Shown: piece after piece, positions 1 through 9,209 of the stretch
How the letters are laid out: the number at the start of each line of letters is the position of its first letter
Position numbering within the stretch: position 1 is the first letter of the stretch
Source: Henriciella marina
Lineage (GTDB): Bacteria > Pseudomonadota > Alphaproteobacteria > Caulobacterales > Hyphomonadaceae
Reading direction: 5' to 3'
Length of the DNA: 64,000 nucleotides
Assembly: GCF_027213945.1 (NCBI RefSeq)
Contig: NZ_JAPWGW010000002.1
Coordinates: 186,001 to 250,000 of the forward strand
Made by a program: the position numbers and the translations under genes
Notes under the pieces: generated by a model
What the model saw: only the letters and a program-made list of their open reading frames with translations
What the model was told of the DNA's origin: nothing
The model's database searches: none

Positions 1-243
1 CCGACAGAGCAGGTCGAGCTTGATCCGCAACCAAATGGCGGCACGGTCGAAACCTACACGGTCGTGCATGGCCGCGATGGCCCGCAGCACGGCGTTATCT
101 TCGGGCGCACCGACGATGGCAAGCGCTTCCTCGCGATTGCAGACCCGGCCGCGCTCGACCGCCTGCGTCAGGAAGAAAGCCCAGTCGGCGCGCGCGTTAC
201 GACCCGCACGGAAGGTGAAGTCACACATTTCAGCTTTGCGTGA
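1..243 (+). CDS. Thiolase-family acetyl-CoA acetyltransferase, C-terminal end (partial)
   Basis: Frame 1 is open from the first base to a TGA at 241-243, giving the last 80 residues of a protein that starts outside the window. The readable part has YTVVHGRDGPQHGVIFGR followed by a FLAIADPAALDRL segment. This resembles the extra OB-like C-terminal domain of bacterial acetyl-CoA acetyltransferases (the additional domain of type-1 thiolase-like proteins), which follows the catalytic thiolase fold. The catalytic Cys and His residues lie outside the window, so only the family can be given. A lipoprotein gene follows 22 bases downstream on the same strand. Confidence 0.7.
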   Translation, partial: PTEQVELDPQPNGGTVETYTVVHGRDGPQHGVIFGRTDDGKRFLAIADPAALDRLRQEESPVGARVTTRTEGEVTHFSFA

Positions 244-265
244 CCTCTCTGTGCGATATGTCTGA

Positions 266-703
266 ATGATGACATCCAGACGCATATCCACCCGCCTCGC
301 CGGTGTCGCAGTTGCGGCAGCCACGCTGACCGCCTGCGTCACGCAGCCAGACCCCTGCACGCCCGAATGGATCGAGTGGAAGACCGATCAGGTCCTCGAA
401 CGCTTTGCGTATTCCAACCTCGACACGATAAGGGCGCTGCGGCGGGTGTCTGGCGACATTGAGAATCCGGGACCACTTCTGGCGATCCAGCTTGCCACGT
501 TGGCGGACGATTTCACCGAACTCGCCAGAGACTTCGACAGGATCGTCCTGCCAGAGTTGAACGACGCCGTTGCTCTCTGCTCGCGTCCGCAGGAATTCAT
601 GCCGGCCTTTGCCGCTTTCCTGCGTGATGAGGGCGTCGACGAAGACGTTATCGTCTGGGTCGAAGCGCTCGGCTATGTCGCCATGGATCACGGCCGCAGA
701 TGA
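266..703 (+). CDS. Small predicted lipoprotein of unknown function
   Basis: 145 residues. The N-terminus has basic residues, a hydrophobic stretch and a lipobox LTAC with the acylated Cys at residue 24, so it is probably a lipoprotein. The mature part is helical, with two further Cys residues (in PDPCTPEW and ALCSRPQE), and has no domain I recognise. The stop codon overlaps the start of the CorA/ZntB gene by four bases (ATGA at 700-703). The two are therefore likely co-translated, which hints at a role near metal transport, but that is inference only. Confidence 0.75.
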   Translation: MMTSRRISTRLAGVAVAAATLTACVTQPDPCTPEWIEWKTDQVLERFAYSNLDTIRALRRVSGDIENPGPLLAIQLATLADDFTELARDFDRIVLPELNDAVALCSRPQEFMPAFAAFLRDEGVDEDVIVWVEALGYVAMDHGRR

Positions 704-1686
704 GCGAACCGTCCGCCACGCCGCTTATTCATGGCTTTGAGTTTGACAGCAATGGCGGCGTCAAACGCCTGAGCTGGGAGGACGTAAAGTCAGCCCCAGC
801 CGAATGTCCCGGCGTCTATCGCTGGCTGCACCTCAACCGGTTATCGCCAGAGGTCCGCGACTGGCTCACCCGGACGAGCGGCATCGACGATGTGATCGAC
901 GCTTCGTTGCTTCAAGAGGACACCCGCCCCCGCTGCATCCGGCACGGGTCCGGCCTGCTCGTCAATCTGCGCGGCGTGAACCTCAATGAGGGCGCCGAAC
1001 CCGAAGACATGATCGCCATCCGCATCTGGATGACCGAGAGTGTCGTCGTGTCACTGCGGGCCTTTCACATTCGGGCGGCGCAGGATCTACGCGACCAGAT
1101 CATGGCGGGCGATGTTCCAGAGACGACGGGTGAGATTATCACTTTTATCGCCGCCCGATTGACCGACCGGATTGAACCCGTGGTCTCGGACCTCGACAGT
1201 CAGACCGATGATTTCGAGGAGCAATTGCTCCAGCCGGGCGCTAGCCTACCGAAAACGGCACTCGCAAACTTCCGCCGGAAAGTACTGGCGCTGCGCCGCT
1301 ATATCATCCCGCAGCGCGAGGCCCTCTCACATCTCGCCCGTGAGGGAGACGGCATCCTCTCTCAGGGCGACGTGCTTCATCTGCGCGAGATTGGTGACCG
1401 CGTCACACGCATTGGCGAAGAACTGGACTCAATTCGTGAGCGGTCTCTCGTCCTGCAGGAGCAGGTTGTCGAGGAGCGCGCTGAGCGGATGAACCAGCGC
1501 CTTTTTGTGCTGGCCATCATTTCGGCCGTTTTCCTGCCACTCGGCTTCGTGACAGGGCTGTTTGGCGTGAACCTCGGCGGGATGCCCGGTGCGGCGAGCC
1601 CTCTCGGCTTTACGATCCTCTGCCTGATCATGGTCGTTGTCACAGCGGGCCTGCTTTTCCTGTTCAGGCGCATGCGCTGGCTCTGA
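700..1686 (+). CDS. zntB: ZntB/CorA-family divalent metal transporter
   Basis: 328 residues, the usual length for ZntB. A long soluble N-terminal domain (about 1-265) ends in a helix rich in Glu and Arg (EQVVEERAERMNQR). Two transmembrane helices close the protein. Between them is GVN at residues 289-291, the GxN signature of the CorA superfamily, in the context GVNLGGMPG that is typical of ZntB rather than Mg-transporting CorA (GMN). Such proteins form pentameric inner-membrane channels; ZntB moves zinc with protons. The start overlaps the stop of the preceding lipoprotein gene, implying translational coupling. The exact metal cannot be read from sequence. Confidence 0.85.
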   Translation: MSEPSATPLIHGFEFDSNGGVKRLSWEDVKSAPAECPGVYRWLHLNRLSPEVRDWLTRTSGIDDVIDASLLQEDTRPRCIRHGSGLLVNLRGVNLNEGAEPEDMIAIRIWMTESVVVSLRAFHIRAAQDLRDQIMAGDVPETTGEIITFIAARLTDRIEPVVSDLDSQTDDFEEQLLQPGASLPKTALANFRRKVLALRRYIIPQREALSHLAREGDGILSQGDVLHLREIGDRVTRIGEELDSIRERSLVLQEQVVEERAERMNQRLFVLAIISAVFLPLGFVTGLFGVNLGGMPGAASPLGFTILCLIMVVVTAGLLFLFRRMRWL

Positions 1687-1687
1687 C

Positions 1688-2371
1688 TTATTCCTTGCGG
1701 AAAATAACGCTCAGATTGTTGGCTGGCATGTCGACAACTGTCTCAAGCGTCAGGCCCGCCCGGACGGCTAGTGGCAGGACTTCCTGCACGAGGTCACGTA
1801 CACCCCAGCTCTGGTCGCGGCGCTTCAGGTCCTCGCTGAACGCGGCGTTGGACGGCGCGATCTCACCATCCTGCGCGAATGGTCCGTAGAGCATCAATTT
1901 GCCGCCCGGCTTCAGAAGGCGCCCCGCCCCCTTAATGAGACCTTCGGCGGCTTCGAACGGCGCGATGTGTACCATATTGGCACAGAAGATGCCGTCGAAG
2001 TTTTCCGGGCGCTCTGCGTCGCCCCAGTCTGAGCGGGAGGCATCAATGCGCAGCGGTCCCGCCAGACGGTCGCCTGCATTTGCTTGCGCGACCCACGCTG
2101 CCTGGCTCGACAGGCTGACTTCATCAAGGTCCGAATACGTCCAGCAAAGGTCTGGAAAACGCGCGACAAACCTGGCCCCGTGTTCACCAGTGCCCGATGC
2201 AATTTCGAGAATGTGTCCGCCGACGGGCATGTGTTCGGCCAACACATCCGCAATGGCCTCACTATTGCGGGCGGCCGACGGCGAATAGCGCCGTCCATCC
2301 TCACCCGTGTTGCGCGCTTCTAACGCAACAGACTTGCCGCTGGAGCCGATATCGTCCTGATCGTCTGACAT
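1688..2371 (-). CDS. DUF938-family SAM-dependent methyltransferase
   Basis: 227 residues. It shows YSPSAARNSEAI near residue 30, then a class I methyltransferase motif LEIASGTGEHGARF, the YSDLDEVSL acidic loop, and FDGIFCANMVHIAPF further on. This combination marks the DUF938 family of Rossmann-fold methyltransferases, whose substrates are unknown. The start codon directly abuts the TGA of the aldo/keto reductase gene upstream (2372-2374), so the two probably share one transcript and may be translationally coupled. It converges with the ZntB gene, leaving only one base between the two stops. Confidence 0.82.
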   Translation of the reverse strand: MSDDQDDIGSSGKSVALEARNTGEDGRRYSPSAARNSEAIADVLAEHMPVGGHILEIASGTGEHGARFVARFPDLCWTYSDLDEVSLSSQAAWVAQANAGDRLAGPLRIDASRSDWGDAERPENFDGIFCANMVHIAPFEAAEGLIKGAGRLLKPGGKLMLYGPFAQDGEIAPSNAAFSEDLKRRDQSWGVRDLVQEVLPLAVRAGLTLETVVDMPANNLSVIFRKE

Positions 2372-3379
2372 TCAGGTCTCGCCCCGTTCAAAGTCGAACC
2401 GTTCAGTATCCACAGTTGCCTGCATTTTTTCCGCATAACGCGGCCCCACCGCTGATTGCGGCGTGAAGTGTGTATCAAGCTGCTCGACAATATGCGCTGG
2501 CAACGTAATGCGGCCTGCTTCAATATTGTCCTTGAGGTGGTCTGTACGCGTCGTACCCGGAATTGGGAGGATGTGATCCCCTTTCGCCAGCAGCCAGGCG
2601 AGTGCGAGCTGGGCTACTGTGCAGCCGACCTCTGTGGCAAGGCTGCGTGCCTTCTCAAGCAAAGCGAGGTTGCCAGGGTAATTCTCCGCTGAGAAGCGCG
2701 GGAAGAGCCGGCGCATGTCGCCGTCCTGCATATTCGCTGGATCATAGGGCGGATCGGCCAAGAAGCCGCGCCCGACAGGCGAGAACGCCACGAAAGCGAT
2801 GCCGAGCTCCTTGCAGAGCTCCAGCACCGCGATCTCGGGGTTACGGACCCAGAGCGAATACTCAGTCTGCAGTGCGGCAATCGGGTGCACGGCATGGGCA
2901 CGGCGCACGAGCCCTGCGCCCATCTCACTCAACCCGATGAAACGTATCTTCCCGGCATCGACGAGGTCTGACAGCGCGCCGACCGAGTCCTCAATCGGCA
3001 CGTTCGGATCCGGGCGGTGCATGTAGTATAAGTCGATGACGTCCGTATTGAGACGCTTCAAGCTCGCGTCGCAGGCGGCCTTGATCGATTCCGGGCGGGC
3101 ATCGAGAACGCGCTTGCCATCCTTGACCGCAAGCACGCATTTGCTGGCGAGGAAGTACTCATCGCGCCGGTGACCAACAGAGGAAGCGATCAGCTCCTCA
3201 TTCGTGCCAGCTCCATAGATCGTCGCCGTATCGAGGAAGTTACAGCCCTGATCAAGCGCGCTATTGAGCAAGGCCGAGGCCTCACCCGGCGGCGTTGGCG
3301 GCCCATAGGCATGGCTGAGATTCATGCAGCCAAGCCCGATGGGCCATACCATCGTATCGCCGATTTTCCGGTCCGTCAT
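2372..3379 (-). CDS. Aldo/keto reductase
   Basis: 335 residues forming a TIM-barrel aldo/keto reductase. The catalytic tetrad is visible: Asp and Tyr in FLDTATIYGAGTNEE, Lys in FLASKCVL, His in YYMHRPDPNVPIED. The NADPH-binding end carries LPIPGTTRTDHLKDNI. The N-terminus (IGLGCMNLSHAYG) resembles the AKR13-like group that acts on small carbonyl compounds. It lies 15 bases downstream of the acyl-CoA synthetase gene on the same strand and directly abuts the DUF938 methyltransferase, suggesting a three-gene operon. The physiological substrate is not evident. Confidence 0.88.
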   Translation of the reverse strand: MTDRKIGDTMVWPIGLGCMNLSHAYGPPTPPGEASALLNSALDQGCNFLDTATIYGAGTNEELIASSVGHRRDEYFLASKCVLAVKDGKRVLDARPESIKAACDASLKRLNTDVIDLYYMHRPDPNVPIEDSVGALSDLVDAGKIRFIGLSEMGAGLVRRAHAVHPIAALQTEYSLWVRNPEIAVLELCKELGIAFVAFSPVGRGFLADPPYDPANMQDGDMRRLFPRFSAENYPGNLALLEKARSLATEVGCTVAQLALAWLLAKGDHILPIPGTTRTDHLKDNIEAGRITLPAHIVEQLDTHFTPQSAVGPRYAEKMQATVDTERFDFERGET

Positions 3380-3394
3380 GACGTCCCTTTCTAT

Positions 3395-5140
3395 CTAGCT
3401 TCGCGGCGCGAACTGCTCTCTCAGGGCTGGCTTCAGGATCTTGCCGTTGGCATTGCGCGGCAGAGGCTCATCCTGGAAGCGGATTTCGACCGGCACCTTG
3501 AAGGCAGCCAGCTGGCTGGCGACGTGAGCGCGAAGTTCGTCCTGCGTCACCGATTTGCCGGGCTTCAGCTGGACCACCGCGCCAACTTCCTCGCCGAGCA
3601 CCTTGTGCGGAATGCCGACCACAGAAGCATCCATCACAGCCGGGTGATCGTACAGGGCGTTCTCGACCTCGATACAGTAAATGTTCTCTCCGCCGCGGAT
3701 CAGCATGTCCTTGGCGCGGTCAACGAGGAAAAGGAAGCCGTCTTCATCGAGACGGGCAAGGTCTCCAGTCACCACCCATCCATCCTTGAATGTCTCAGCC
3801 GTCGCGTCCGGGCGGTTCCAGTATCCCTTGCAGTTTGCCGGGCTCTTACACCAAAGCTCGCCGACCTCACCGGGGGGCAGAATTTCGCCTTCCGGGCTGA
3901 CGACTTTCAGCTCCACTGCTTTGGGTGGAGCGCCCGCACTCGTTGGGCGGTGGACGTAGTCTTCGCCGATATTGAGCGTAGCGGTCGCACAGGTCTCGGT
4001 CATGCCCCAGCCATTGCCAGGCATCGCTTCAGGGAAGCGTTTCTTGATCGTTGCGACGAGCTCTGGCGCAGAGGGCGCGCCGCCGTAGGACACGGCAACG
4101 ATCGAGGAGAGATCATACTGGTCGCGGTCCGGGTGCTCGAGCACCTGCCATGCGATAGCAGGCACGCCGCCAATGGTAGAGATCTTCTCAGCTTCAATGA
4201 TCGGCAGCGCCTTGCCAGCATCCCACTTGTACATGCTGACGATCTTATCACCGCGCAGCAGTGTGGGAATGAGAACGGCGAATGAGCCGGTCGCGTGGAA
4301 GAACGGAATGGAGAGAAGCGTGGCGCGCTGTTCGTTCGGATCGGGCTCTGGAGGCTGCTCACCACGGCGCAGGAACATGCGTGCCTGACACGTCATGGAG
4401 TTGAGGAAATTCGAGATAACCGCACGGTGCGTTGCGAGCGCGCCCTTTGGCTTACCCGTCGTACCGGAGGTGTACATGATGGTCGCGTCGTCATCCGGAC
4501 CGAGATCGATGTCTGGCAGCCCCTTATCCTTGAGATCTGCCCAGCTATTCGGCTCACCGATAAAGCTCTCGAAATTGTGGACACGCGGATCGTTGCGCTC
4601 TTCCTCGGTTTCGCGCGCGATGATGACGGCTTCCAGATCGGACAGGCCGGACATGTGTTCGCGCATCCGCTCAAAAATTTGCGGGTCAACGACCGCGACT
4701 TTCACCCCGGCATTCTGCAGCCCGTATTCCAGTTCTTCACCCGTCCACCAGGAATTCATCGGTGTGGCGATCGCGCCGATGCTCAGCGCCGCGAAGAAAG
4801 CCACCGGCCATTGCGGATAGTTGCGCATCACGATGGCGACGCGGTCGCCCTTCTGAACATTGAACTCAGTTTTCAGGACATGGGCAAAATGGCTGACGGC
4901 GCGCCAGTGAGCATCGTACGTCACGCGCTCATTCTCATAGACGAGGAAGGTGCGTTCGCCGTGCGCCCGCGAAGCTTCTGCAAGAAAGCGGAGCGTCGGT
5001 GGCGCTTCTGGATAGTAGCGCATGGTGACACCATTGATCTCGCCTTCTGCAACAGCAAGCGGCGTACCTGGCTGGGCAAGCATTTCGTTCGCCTGCGCAA
5101 TGGACATTGCAGGCCAGGCGGGTGCGGCATCAGCGGCCAT
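3395..5140 (-). CDS. Acyl-CoA synthetase (AMP-forming, ANL superfamily)
   Basis: 581 residues. All ANL hallmarks are present in order: the P-loop-like IMYTSGTTGKPKGA, the GWGMTETCA motif, the hinge GDLARLDEDGFLFLVDRAKD, IRGGENIYCIEVE, and the C-terminal lysine motif NANGKILK that completes adenylation. The enzyme would activate a carboxylic acid, probably a fatty or other medium/long-chain acid, to its CoA thioester through an acyl-AMP. The family is certain; the chain length is not. It is the first gene of a leftward run with the aldo/keto reductase and the DUF938 methyltransferase. Confidence 0.9.
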   Translation of the reverse strand: MAADAAPAWPAMSIAQANEMLAQPGTPLAVAEGEINGVTMRYYPEAPPTLRFLAEASRAHGERTFLVYENERVTYDAHWRAVSHFAHVLKTEFNVQKGDRVAIVMRNYPQWPVAFFAALSIGAIATPMNSWWTGEELEYGLQNAGVKVAVVDPQIFERMREHMSGLSDLEAVIIARETEEERNDPRVHNFESFIGEPNSWADLKDKGLPDIDLGPDDDATIMYTSGTTGKPKGALATHRAVISNFLNSMTCQARMFLRRGEQPPEPDPNEQRATLLSIPFFHATGSFAVLIPTLLRGDKIVSMYKWDAGKALPIIEAEKISTIGGVPAIAWQVLEHPDRDQYDLSSIVAVSYGGAPSAPELVATIKKRFPEAMPGNGWGMTETCATATLNIGEDYVHRPTSAGAPPKAVELKVVSPEGEILPPGEVGELWCKSPANCKGYWNRPDATAETFKDGWVVTGDLARLDEDGFLFLVDRAKDMLIRGGENIYCIEVENALYDHPAVMDASVVGIPHKVLGEEVGAVVQLKPGKSVTQDELRAHVASQLAAFKVPVEIRFQDEPLPRNANGKILKPALREQFAPRS

Positions 5141-5259
5141 GACGTAACTCCCTCATAGTTTTGATAGGTTGCGCGCACTCAATCACGAGCGCGCCAAGCA
5201 TGGAAGTGGGACCTGTCGAAAGCAGGGACAAATCCGTCAGAAATCAGCTTTGGTGCGGT

Positions 5260-5922
5260 TCAGGACGACGCGGCAGGCGTGGACGCTGCAGGTGATGCAA
5301 CCGGACACCAGTCGAGATCGGACAGGTGGGCGGTATTCTCACCGAGTTGCCACCTCCCTGCACCGGCAGATGTGCTGCGGCAGAGGTAGCCACCCGCTTC
5401 GAGCAGTCCCGCATCGAACGGGTCCGGTGCCAGCCCGGAATTGCGATAGCGGTCTGCCGCCTCGGCGACTTCGGACACCGCGACCTTGTCGTCAAACCAT
5501 TGCGGCAGGGTCTGAAGACCTGCGAGGCGTGCCCGTGAAAGCTGGAGCTTGGCCTCCGCAATGCGGATCATGGACGAGGTATCAGGAATGGAACGCACAG
5601 GCGTTGCGCCATCTTCCGGCACGACGGTTGCCTGTAGCGCCGCAGCTTGCTGGAGGTCCTGAATAGCATTCGGAAGCTCGATTGCGTTTTCAGTGCGCAG
5701 ACGGCCCCGCTCATACAGGACGCGAGAACGCTGCGCTGAAGACAGCGTCTGCGTTTCAAGCATCGAGCTGAGATCCTGAATGCCCGCATAAGGGTGCCAG
5801 GCGGAGGTCGCGCGCGACACCGCCGTCTGGAACGCCGATGGCTGCATGTTCACTTCTTGGGGAACTGTTTCACAGCCAACCAGCATGAAAGCGCCGATTG
5901 CGGCAAGCACTAGTGATCTCAT
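5260..5922 (-). CDS. Predicted lipoprotein of unknown function
   Basis: 220 residues from the chosen start. The frame is open further upstream, but the ATG at 5922 has AGGA five bases ahead and begins a clean lipoprotein signal, MRSLVLAAIGAFMLVGCE, with lipobox LVGC. The mature protein is helical, rich in Ala, Gln and Arg, with repeat-like helices (SSAQRSRVLYERGRLRTEN, NAIQDLQQAAALQATV) that suggest a TPR-like or coiled-coil fold. The C-terminus (about residue 165 on) has three Cys or near-Cys positions and a WQLGENTAHLSDLDWCP segment. No known family is recognised. It lies between the acyl-CoA synthetase and dxs. Confidence 0.72.
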   Translation of the reverse strand: MRSLVLAAIGAFMLVGCETVPQEVNMQPSAFQTAVSRATSAWHPYAGIQDLSSMLETQTLSSAQRSRVLYERGRLRTENAIELPNAIQDLQQAAALQATVVPEDGATPVRSIPDTSSMIRIAEAKLQLSRARLAGLQTLPQWFDDKVAVSEVAEAADRYRNSGLAPDPFDAGLLEAGGYLCRSTSAGAGRWQLGENTAHLSDLDWCPVASPAASTPAASS

Positions 5923-6021
5923 TGTTGTCCTCATGGAAAACCGATTTGCGGCGACCATATCCCCAGCCGCCATTATGGCAAACGGGCTAACCAAAAACTT
6001 AGGCAGAAAATCGGCGGCGCA

Positions 6022-7944
6022 TCAGGCGCTTGCGAAACGCTCAATTTCGCGCATGTCGCCGCGCCCAAGGGCGTCAATGGCGCGGGTCGCAATGCTTTGC
6101 GCATCGAGGCCAGCCTGCGCGTACATGATCTCTGGCTTATCCTGATCCTGGAAGATGTCCGGCAGGTGAAGGGTGCGAACCTTGAGGCCGTTATCGAAGG
6201 CGTTCGTCTCTGCGAGGTGATGCAGCACAAATGCGCCGAAACCGCCGCGTGAGCCCTCTTCCACAGTCAGCAGAACCTCATGGTCCCTGGCGAGGCGGTT
6301 CACGAGTTCTTCGTCCAGAGGCTTGGCAAAGCGTGCATCCGCGACCGTGCAGGAAAGCCCCTGCGCCGCGAGCATCTCTGCCGCCTTCCGACATTCCTGC
6401 AGGCGTGCACCGAAGGACAGCAAGGCAATCGTGGAGCCTTCGCGCACAATGCGGCCCTTGCCGATTTCGAGCGCTGTCGGCTGGGCAGGAAGCTCAATGC
6501 CGACGCCATTGCCGCGCGGATAGCGGAAGGCGCTCGGCCGATCGTCAATCTCCACAGCCGTGCGTACCATGTTCACCAGTTCGGCTTCATCGGCCGCGGC
6601 CATACAGACCATGCCCGGCAGAGCGCCAAGGAAACCGATATCGAAGCTGCCAGCATGGGTTGGGCCATCGGCGCCGACGAGACCGGCCCGGTCAATCGCG
6701 AAACGGACAGGAAGGCGCTGGATCGCCACATCGTGTACGACCTGGTCATAGCCGCGCTGGAGGAAGGTCGAGTAAATCGCCGCGAAGGGCTTCATACCGT
6801 CGGCGGCAAGACCGGCGGCGAAGGTCACAGCGTGCTGTTCGGCGATACCGACATCGAACATACGCTCAGGGAATTCCTGTTCGAACAGGTCCATGCCCGT
6901 CCCGCCCGGCATGGCGGCCGTAATACCGACAATCTTGGCGTCGCGGCGGGCTTCTTCGATCAAGGCCTTTGCGAAAACCTTGGTGTAGGCGGGCGGTCCG
7001 CCGGCAGATTTCTGCTGTTCGCCCGTGACGACGTTGAACTTCGCCACGCCGTGATACTTGTCCGCAGAGTTCTCGGCTGGCTCATACCCCTTGCCTTTCT
7101 GCGTCACGACATGAAGCAGGACCGGGCCGGTTTCCATGGCCTTGCAGTTCTCGAGCACTGGCAGGAGCACGTCGAGGTCATGGCCGTCGATCGGGCCGAC
7201 ATAGTAGAAGCCAAGCTCCTCGAACATGGTGCCGCCCATGGCGAAGCCGCGAAGGTATTCCTCGGCCTTGCGGGCCTGGCTTTCAAGACCGATTGGCTTG
7301 GCGATGGATTTGGCGAATTTGCGCAGGCCCCGGTAGGAGCGCGAGGAGACGAGCTTCGACAGATAATGGCTCATCGCGCCGACGGGCGGGGCGATGGACA
7401 TGTCATTGTCGTTCAGGATGACGAGCATGTCGCTCAGGTCAGAGCCTGCATTGTTCATCGCCTCATAGGCCATACCCGCAGACATGGCGCCGTCACCGAT
7501 GACGCAGACGACCTTGTTGTCTCTTTCCTGCAGGTCGCGGGATTTTGCGAAACCTAGACCTGCCGAAATCGAGGTGGAGGCATGAGCTGCGCCGAACGGG
7601 TCGTACTCACTTTCGTCGCGCTTGGTGAATCCTGAAAGACCGCCGCCCTGACGAAGTGTGCGGATGCGATCCTTGCGCCCGGTCAGGATCTTGTGCGGAT
7701 AGCACTGGTGGCCAACGTCGAAGATGAGCTTGTCAGACGGCGTGTCGAAAATGGCATGGATCGCCAGCGTCAATTCAACCACGCCAAGGCCCGCTCCAAG
7801 GTGGCCACCCGTGCCAGACACCGCGTCGATCACTTCTGCACGCAGTTCGTCGGCGAGCTGTTTGAGATCTTCGCGCGAGCGGGACTTCAGATCAGCCGGA
7901 GTGTTGATCGTGTCGAGAAGGCGGGTTTTCGCAGGCAAGCTCAT
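6022..7944 (-). CDS. dxs: 1-deoxy-D-xylulose-5-phosphate synthase
   Basis: 640 residues. Condenses pyruvate and glyceraldehyde 3-phosphate, using thiamine diphosphate, in the first step of the MEP isoprenoid pathway; cytoplasmic. Visible are [16 protein letters not shown], the ThDP/Mg motif [18 protein letters not shown], the transketolase-type acid in [17 protein letters not shown], and a C-terminal transketolase domain. I place the start at the ATG at 7944, which has AAAGGA nine bases ahead, rather than the in-frame TTG 18 bases earlier. It is the last gene of the xseB-ispA-dxs operon, which makes isoprenoid precursors next to their first prenyl-chain consumer. Confidence 0.97.
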   Translation of the reverse strand: MSLPAKTRLLDTINTPADLKSRSREDLKQLADELRAEVIDAVSGTGGHLGAGLGVVELTLAIHAIFDTPSDKLIFDVGHQCYPHKILTGRKDRIRTLRQGGGLSGFTKRDESEYDPFGAAHASTSISAGLGFAKSRDLQERDNKVVCVIGDGAMSAGMAYEAMNNAGSDLSDMLVILNDNDMSIAPPVGAMSHYLSKLVSSRSYRGLRKFAKSIAKPIGLESQARKAEEYLRGFAMGGTMFEELGFYYVGPIDGHDLDVLLPVLENCKAMETGPVLLHVVTQKGKGYEPAENSADKYHGVAKFNVVTGEQQKSAGGPPAYTKVFAKALIEEARRDAKIVGITAAMPGGTGMDLFEQEFPERMFDVGIAEQHAVTFAAGLAADGMKPFAAIYSTFLQRGYDQVVHDVAIQRLPVRFAIDRAGLVGADGPTHAGSFDIGFLGALPGMVCMAAADEAELVNMVRTAVEIDDRPSAFRYPRGNGVGIELPAQPTALEIGKGRIVREGSTIALLSFGARLQECRKAAEMLAAQGLSCTVADARFAKPLDEELVNRLARDHEVLLTVEEGSRGGFGAFVLHHLAETNAFDNGLKVRTLHLPDIFQDQDKPEIMYAQAGLDAQSIATRAIDALGRGDMREIERFASA

Positions 7945-7992
7945 GCAGCCGGGTCCTTTCAACGGACAGTCTTTTTTGCGTTCAGACGGTTC

Positions 7993-8877
7993 TTAACGTG
8001 TCCTGTCCAGAACATAATCAACCGAATGCAGCAGGATATTGGCGCGACCACGGAAAAAATCGAGGTGCTGACGAGCCTGTGCTGCAAGAAGATTGATACG
8101 TTCGCGCGCACCCTCAATCCCCAGAATGGTCACAAAGTTAGCCTTGCCGGCCGCTTCATCGCTGCGCAGCGTCTTGCCGACAACATTCTGATCGCCCGTC
8201 GCATCAAGGAGGTCGTCTGCAATCTGGTAGGCCAGACCAAGGTCCTGCGCGAACCCGGCAAGGGCATGCTTGGCATTGGCACTCGCACCGCCGACGATTG
8301 CGCCCGCTTCGACCGAATAGGAGATGAGTGCGCCAGTCTTCAGTCGCTGCATGCGTGTGATGGTATTGAGGTCGCGTGGGCTGGCTTCCTCCAGCATATC
8401 GATCATCTGGCCGCCAACCATGCCGGTTGCGCCGGACGCGTCAGCAAGACGCTCAATCAGGTGCAGGCGGACAGCCGGGTCGCTATGCGTCTCGTCGCTG
8501 GCGAGAATCTTGAAAGCGAGCGTCAGCAGCGCGTCGCCAGCGAGGACAGCGGTCGCTTCGTCAAAGGCCTTATGGACGGTCGGCTGACCACGGCGGAGGT
8601 CATCATCATCCATGCAGGGCAGATCATCGTGCACCAGCGAATAGGTATGGACACATTCGAGCGCTGCGGCTGTCCGCAAAAGGGCTTTGTGGTCAGCATC
8701 AAAGAGCGCCCCCGTCTCGATGACGTAGAAGGGACGCATCCGCTTCCCATTCGCGAGGGCGGCGTGACGCATCGCCCGCATCAGGTCAGCCTCTGGCCCT
8801 TGCGCGGGCGGGATGAGCTGATCCAGCGCGACCGTTACCTTGTCGGCGATTTCGGTCAGGCGCGTCTCGAACTCCAT
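7993..8877 (-). CDS. ispA: Polyprenyl synthetase (farnesyl/geranyl diphosphate synthase)
   Basis: 294 residues, all-helical trans-prenyltransferase. The first aspartate-rich motif is in LVHDDLPCMDDDDLRRGQPT, with two residues inserted between the aspartates as in bacterial type II FPP synthases. The second is YQIADDLLDATGD. KTG and GKANF elements are also present. It condenses DMAPP/GPP with IPP to farnesyl (or geranyl) diphosphate. It sits 11 bases after xseB and 48 bases before dxs on the same strand, the arrangement common in proteobacteria. Product chain length is inferred from family resemblance only. Confidence 0.94.
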   Translation of the reverse strand: MEFETRLTEIADKVTVALDQLIPPAQGPEADLMRAMRHAALANGKRMRPFYVIETGALFDADHKALLRTAAALECVHTYSLVHDDLPCMDDDDLRRGQPTVHKAFDEATAVLAGDALLTLAFKILASDETHSDPAVRLHLIERLADASGATGMVGGQMIDMLEEASPRDLNTITRMQRLKTGALISYSVEAGAIVGGASANAKHALAGFAQDLGLAYQIADDLLDATGDQNVVGKTLRSDEAAGKANFVTILGIEGARERINLLAAQARQHLDFFRGRANILLHSVDYVLDRTR

Positions 8878-8888
8878 AAAGCGGTTCC

Positions 8889-9137
8889 TTACTCGAAGCT
8901 TGCGCTTTCGGTTGTGGGTTTGCCGTCCGGCCCCTGGACGATCTGCTCAATCTTGAGCTCAGCCGCTTTCAGCCGGGCCTCGCAATGCGATTTTAGTTTC
9001 GAGCCACGCTCATAAATTTCGATGGATTTCTCAAGCTCAACTTCGCCGCCTTCGAGCTGACGAACAATCGTCTCGAGCTCCCGAAGGGCCTGTTCGAAGC
9101 TCATTTTTTCGATGTCAGTCACTGTCTGATCGCTCAT
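8889..9137 (-). CDS. xseB: Exodeoxyribonuclease VII small subunit
   Basis: 82 residues, the normal size for XseB. The central FEQALRELETIVRQLEGGEVELEKSIEIYERG is the signature of the family, a helical hairpin that binds several copies to the large subunit XseA to make exonuclease VII, a single-strand-specific nuclease used in mismatch repair. The XseA gene is not in the window. It is the first gene of the leftward xseB-ispA-dxs operon. Confidence 0.95.
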   Translation of the reverse strand: MSDQTVTDIEKMSFEQALRELETIVRQLEGGEVELEKSIEIYERGSKLKSHCEARLKAAELKIEQIVQGPDGKPTTESASFE

Positions 9138-9209
9138 AAGAGCTATTCCTCATACGTGTTGAGCAGCCGCACCCTAAGCAGGCGCTGGCCGCATCACAAT
9201 GGTGCGGGA

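Noticed and set aside
3170-4285. 371-residue open frame opposite the aldo/keto reductase and acyl-CoA synthetase genes
   Set aside because: It spans two real genes on the other strand and has no protein signature.
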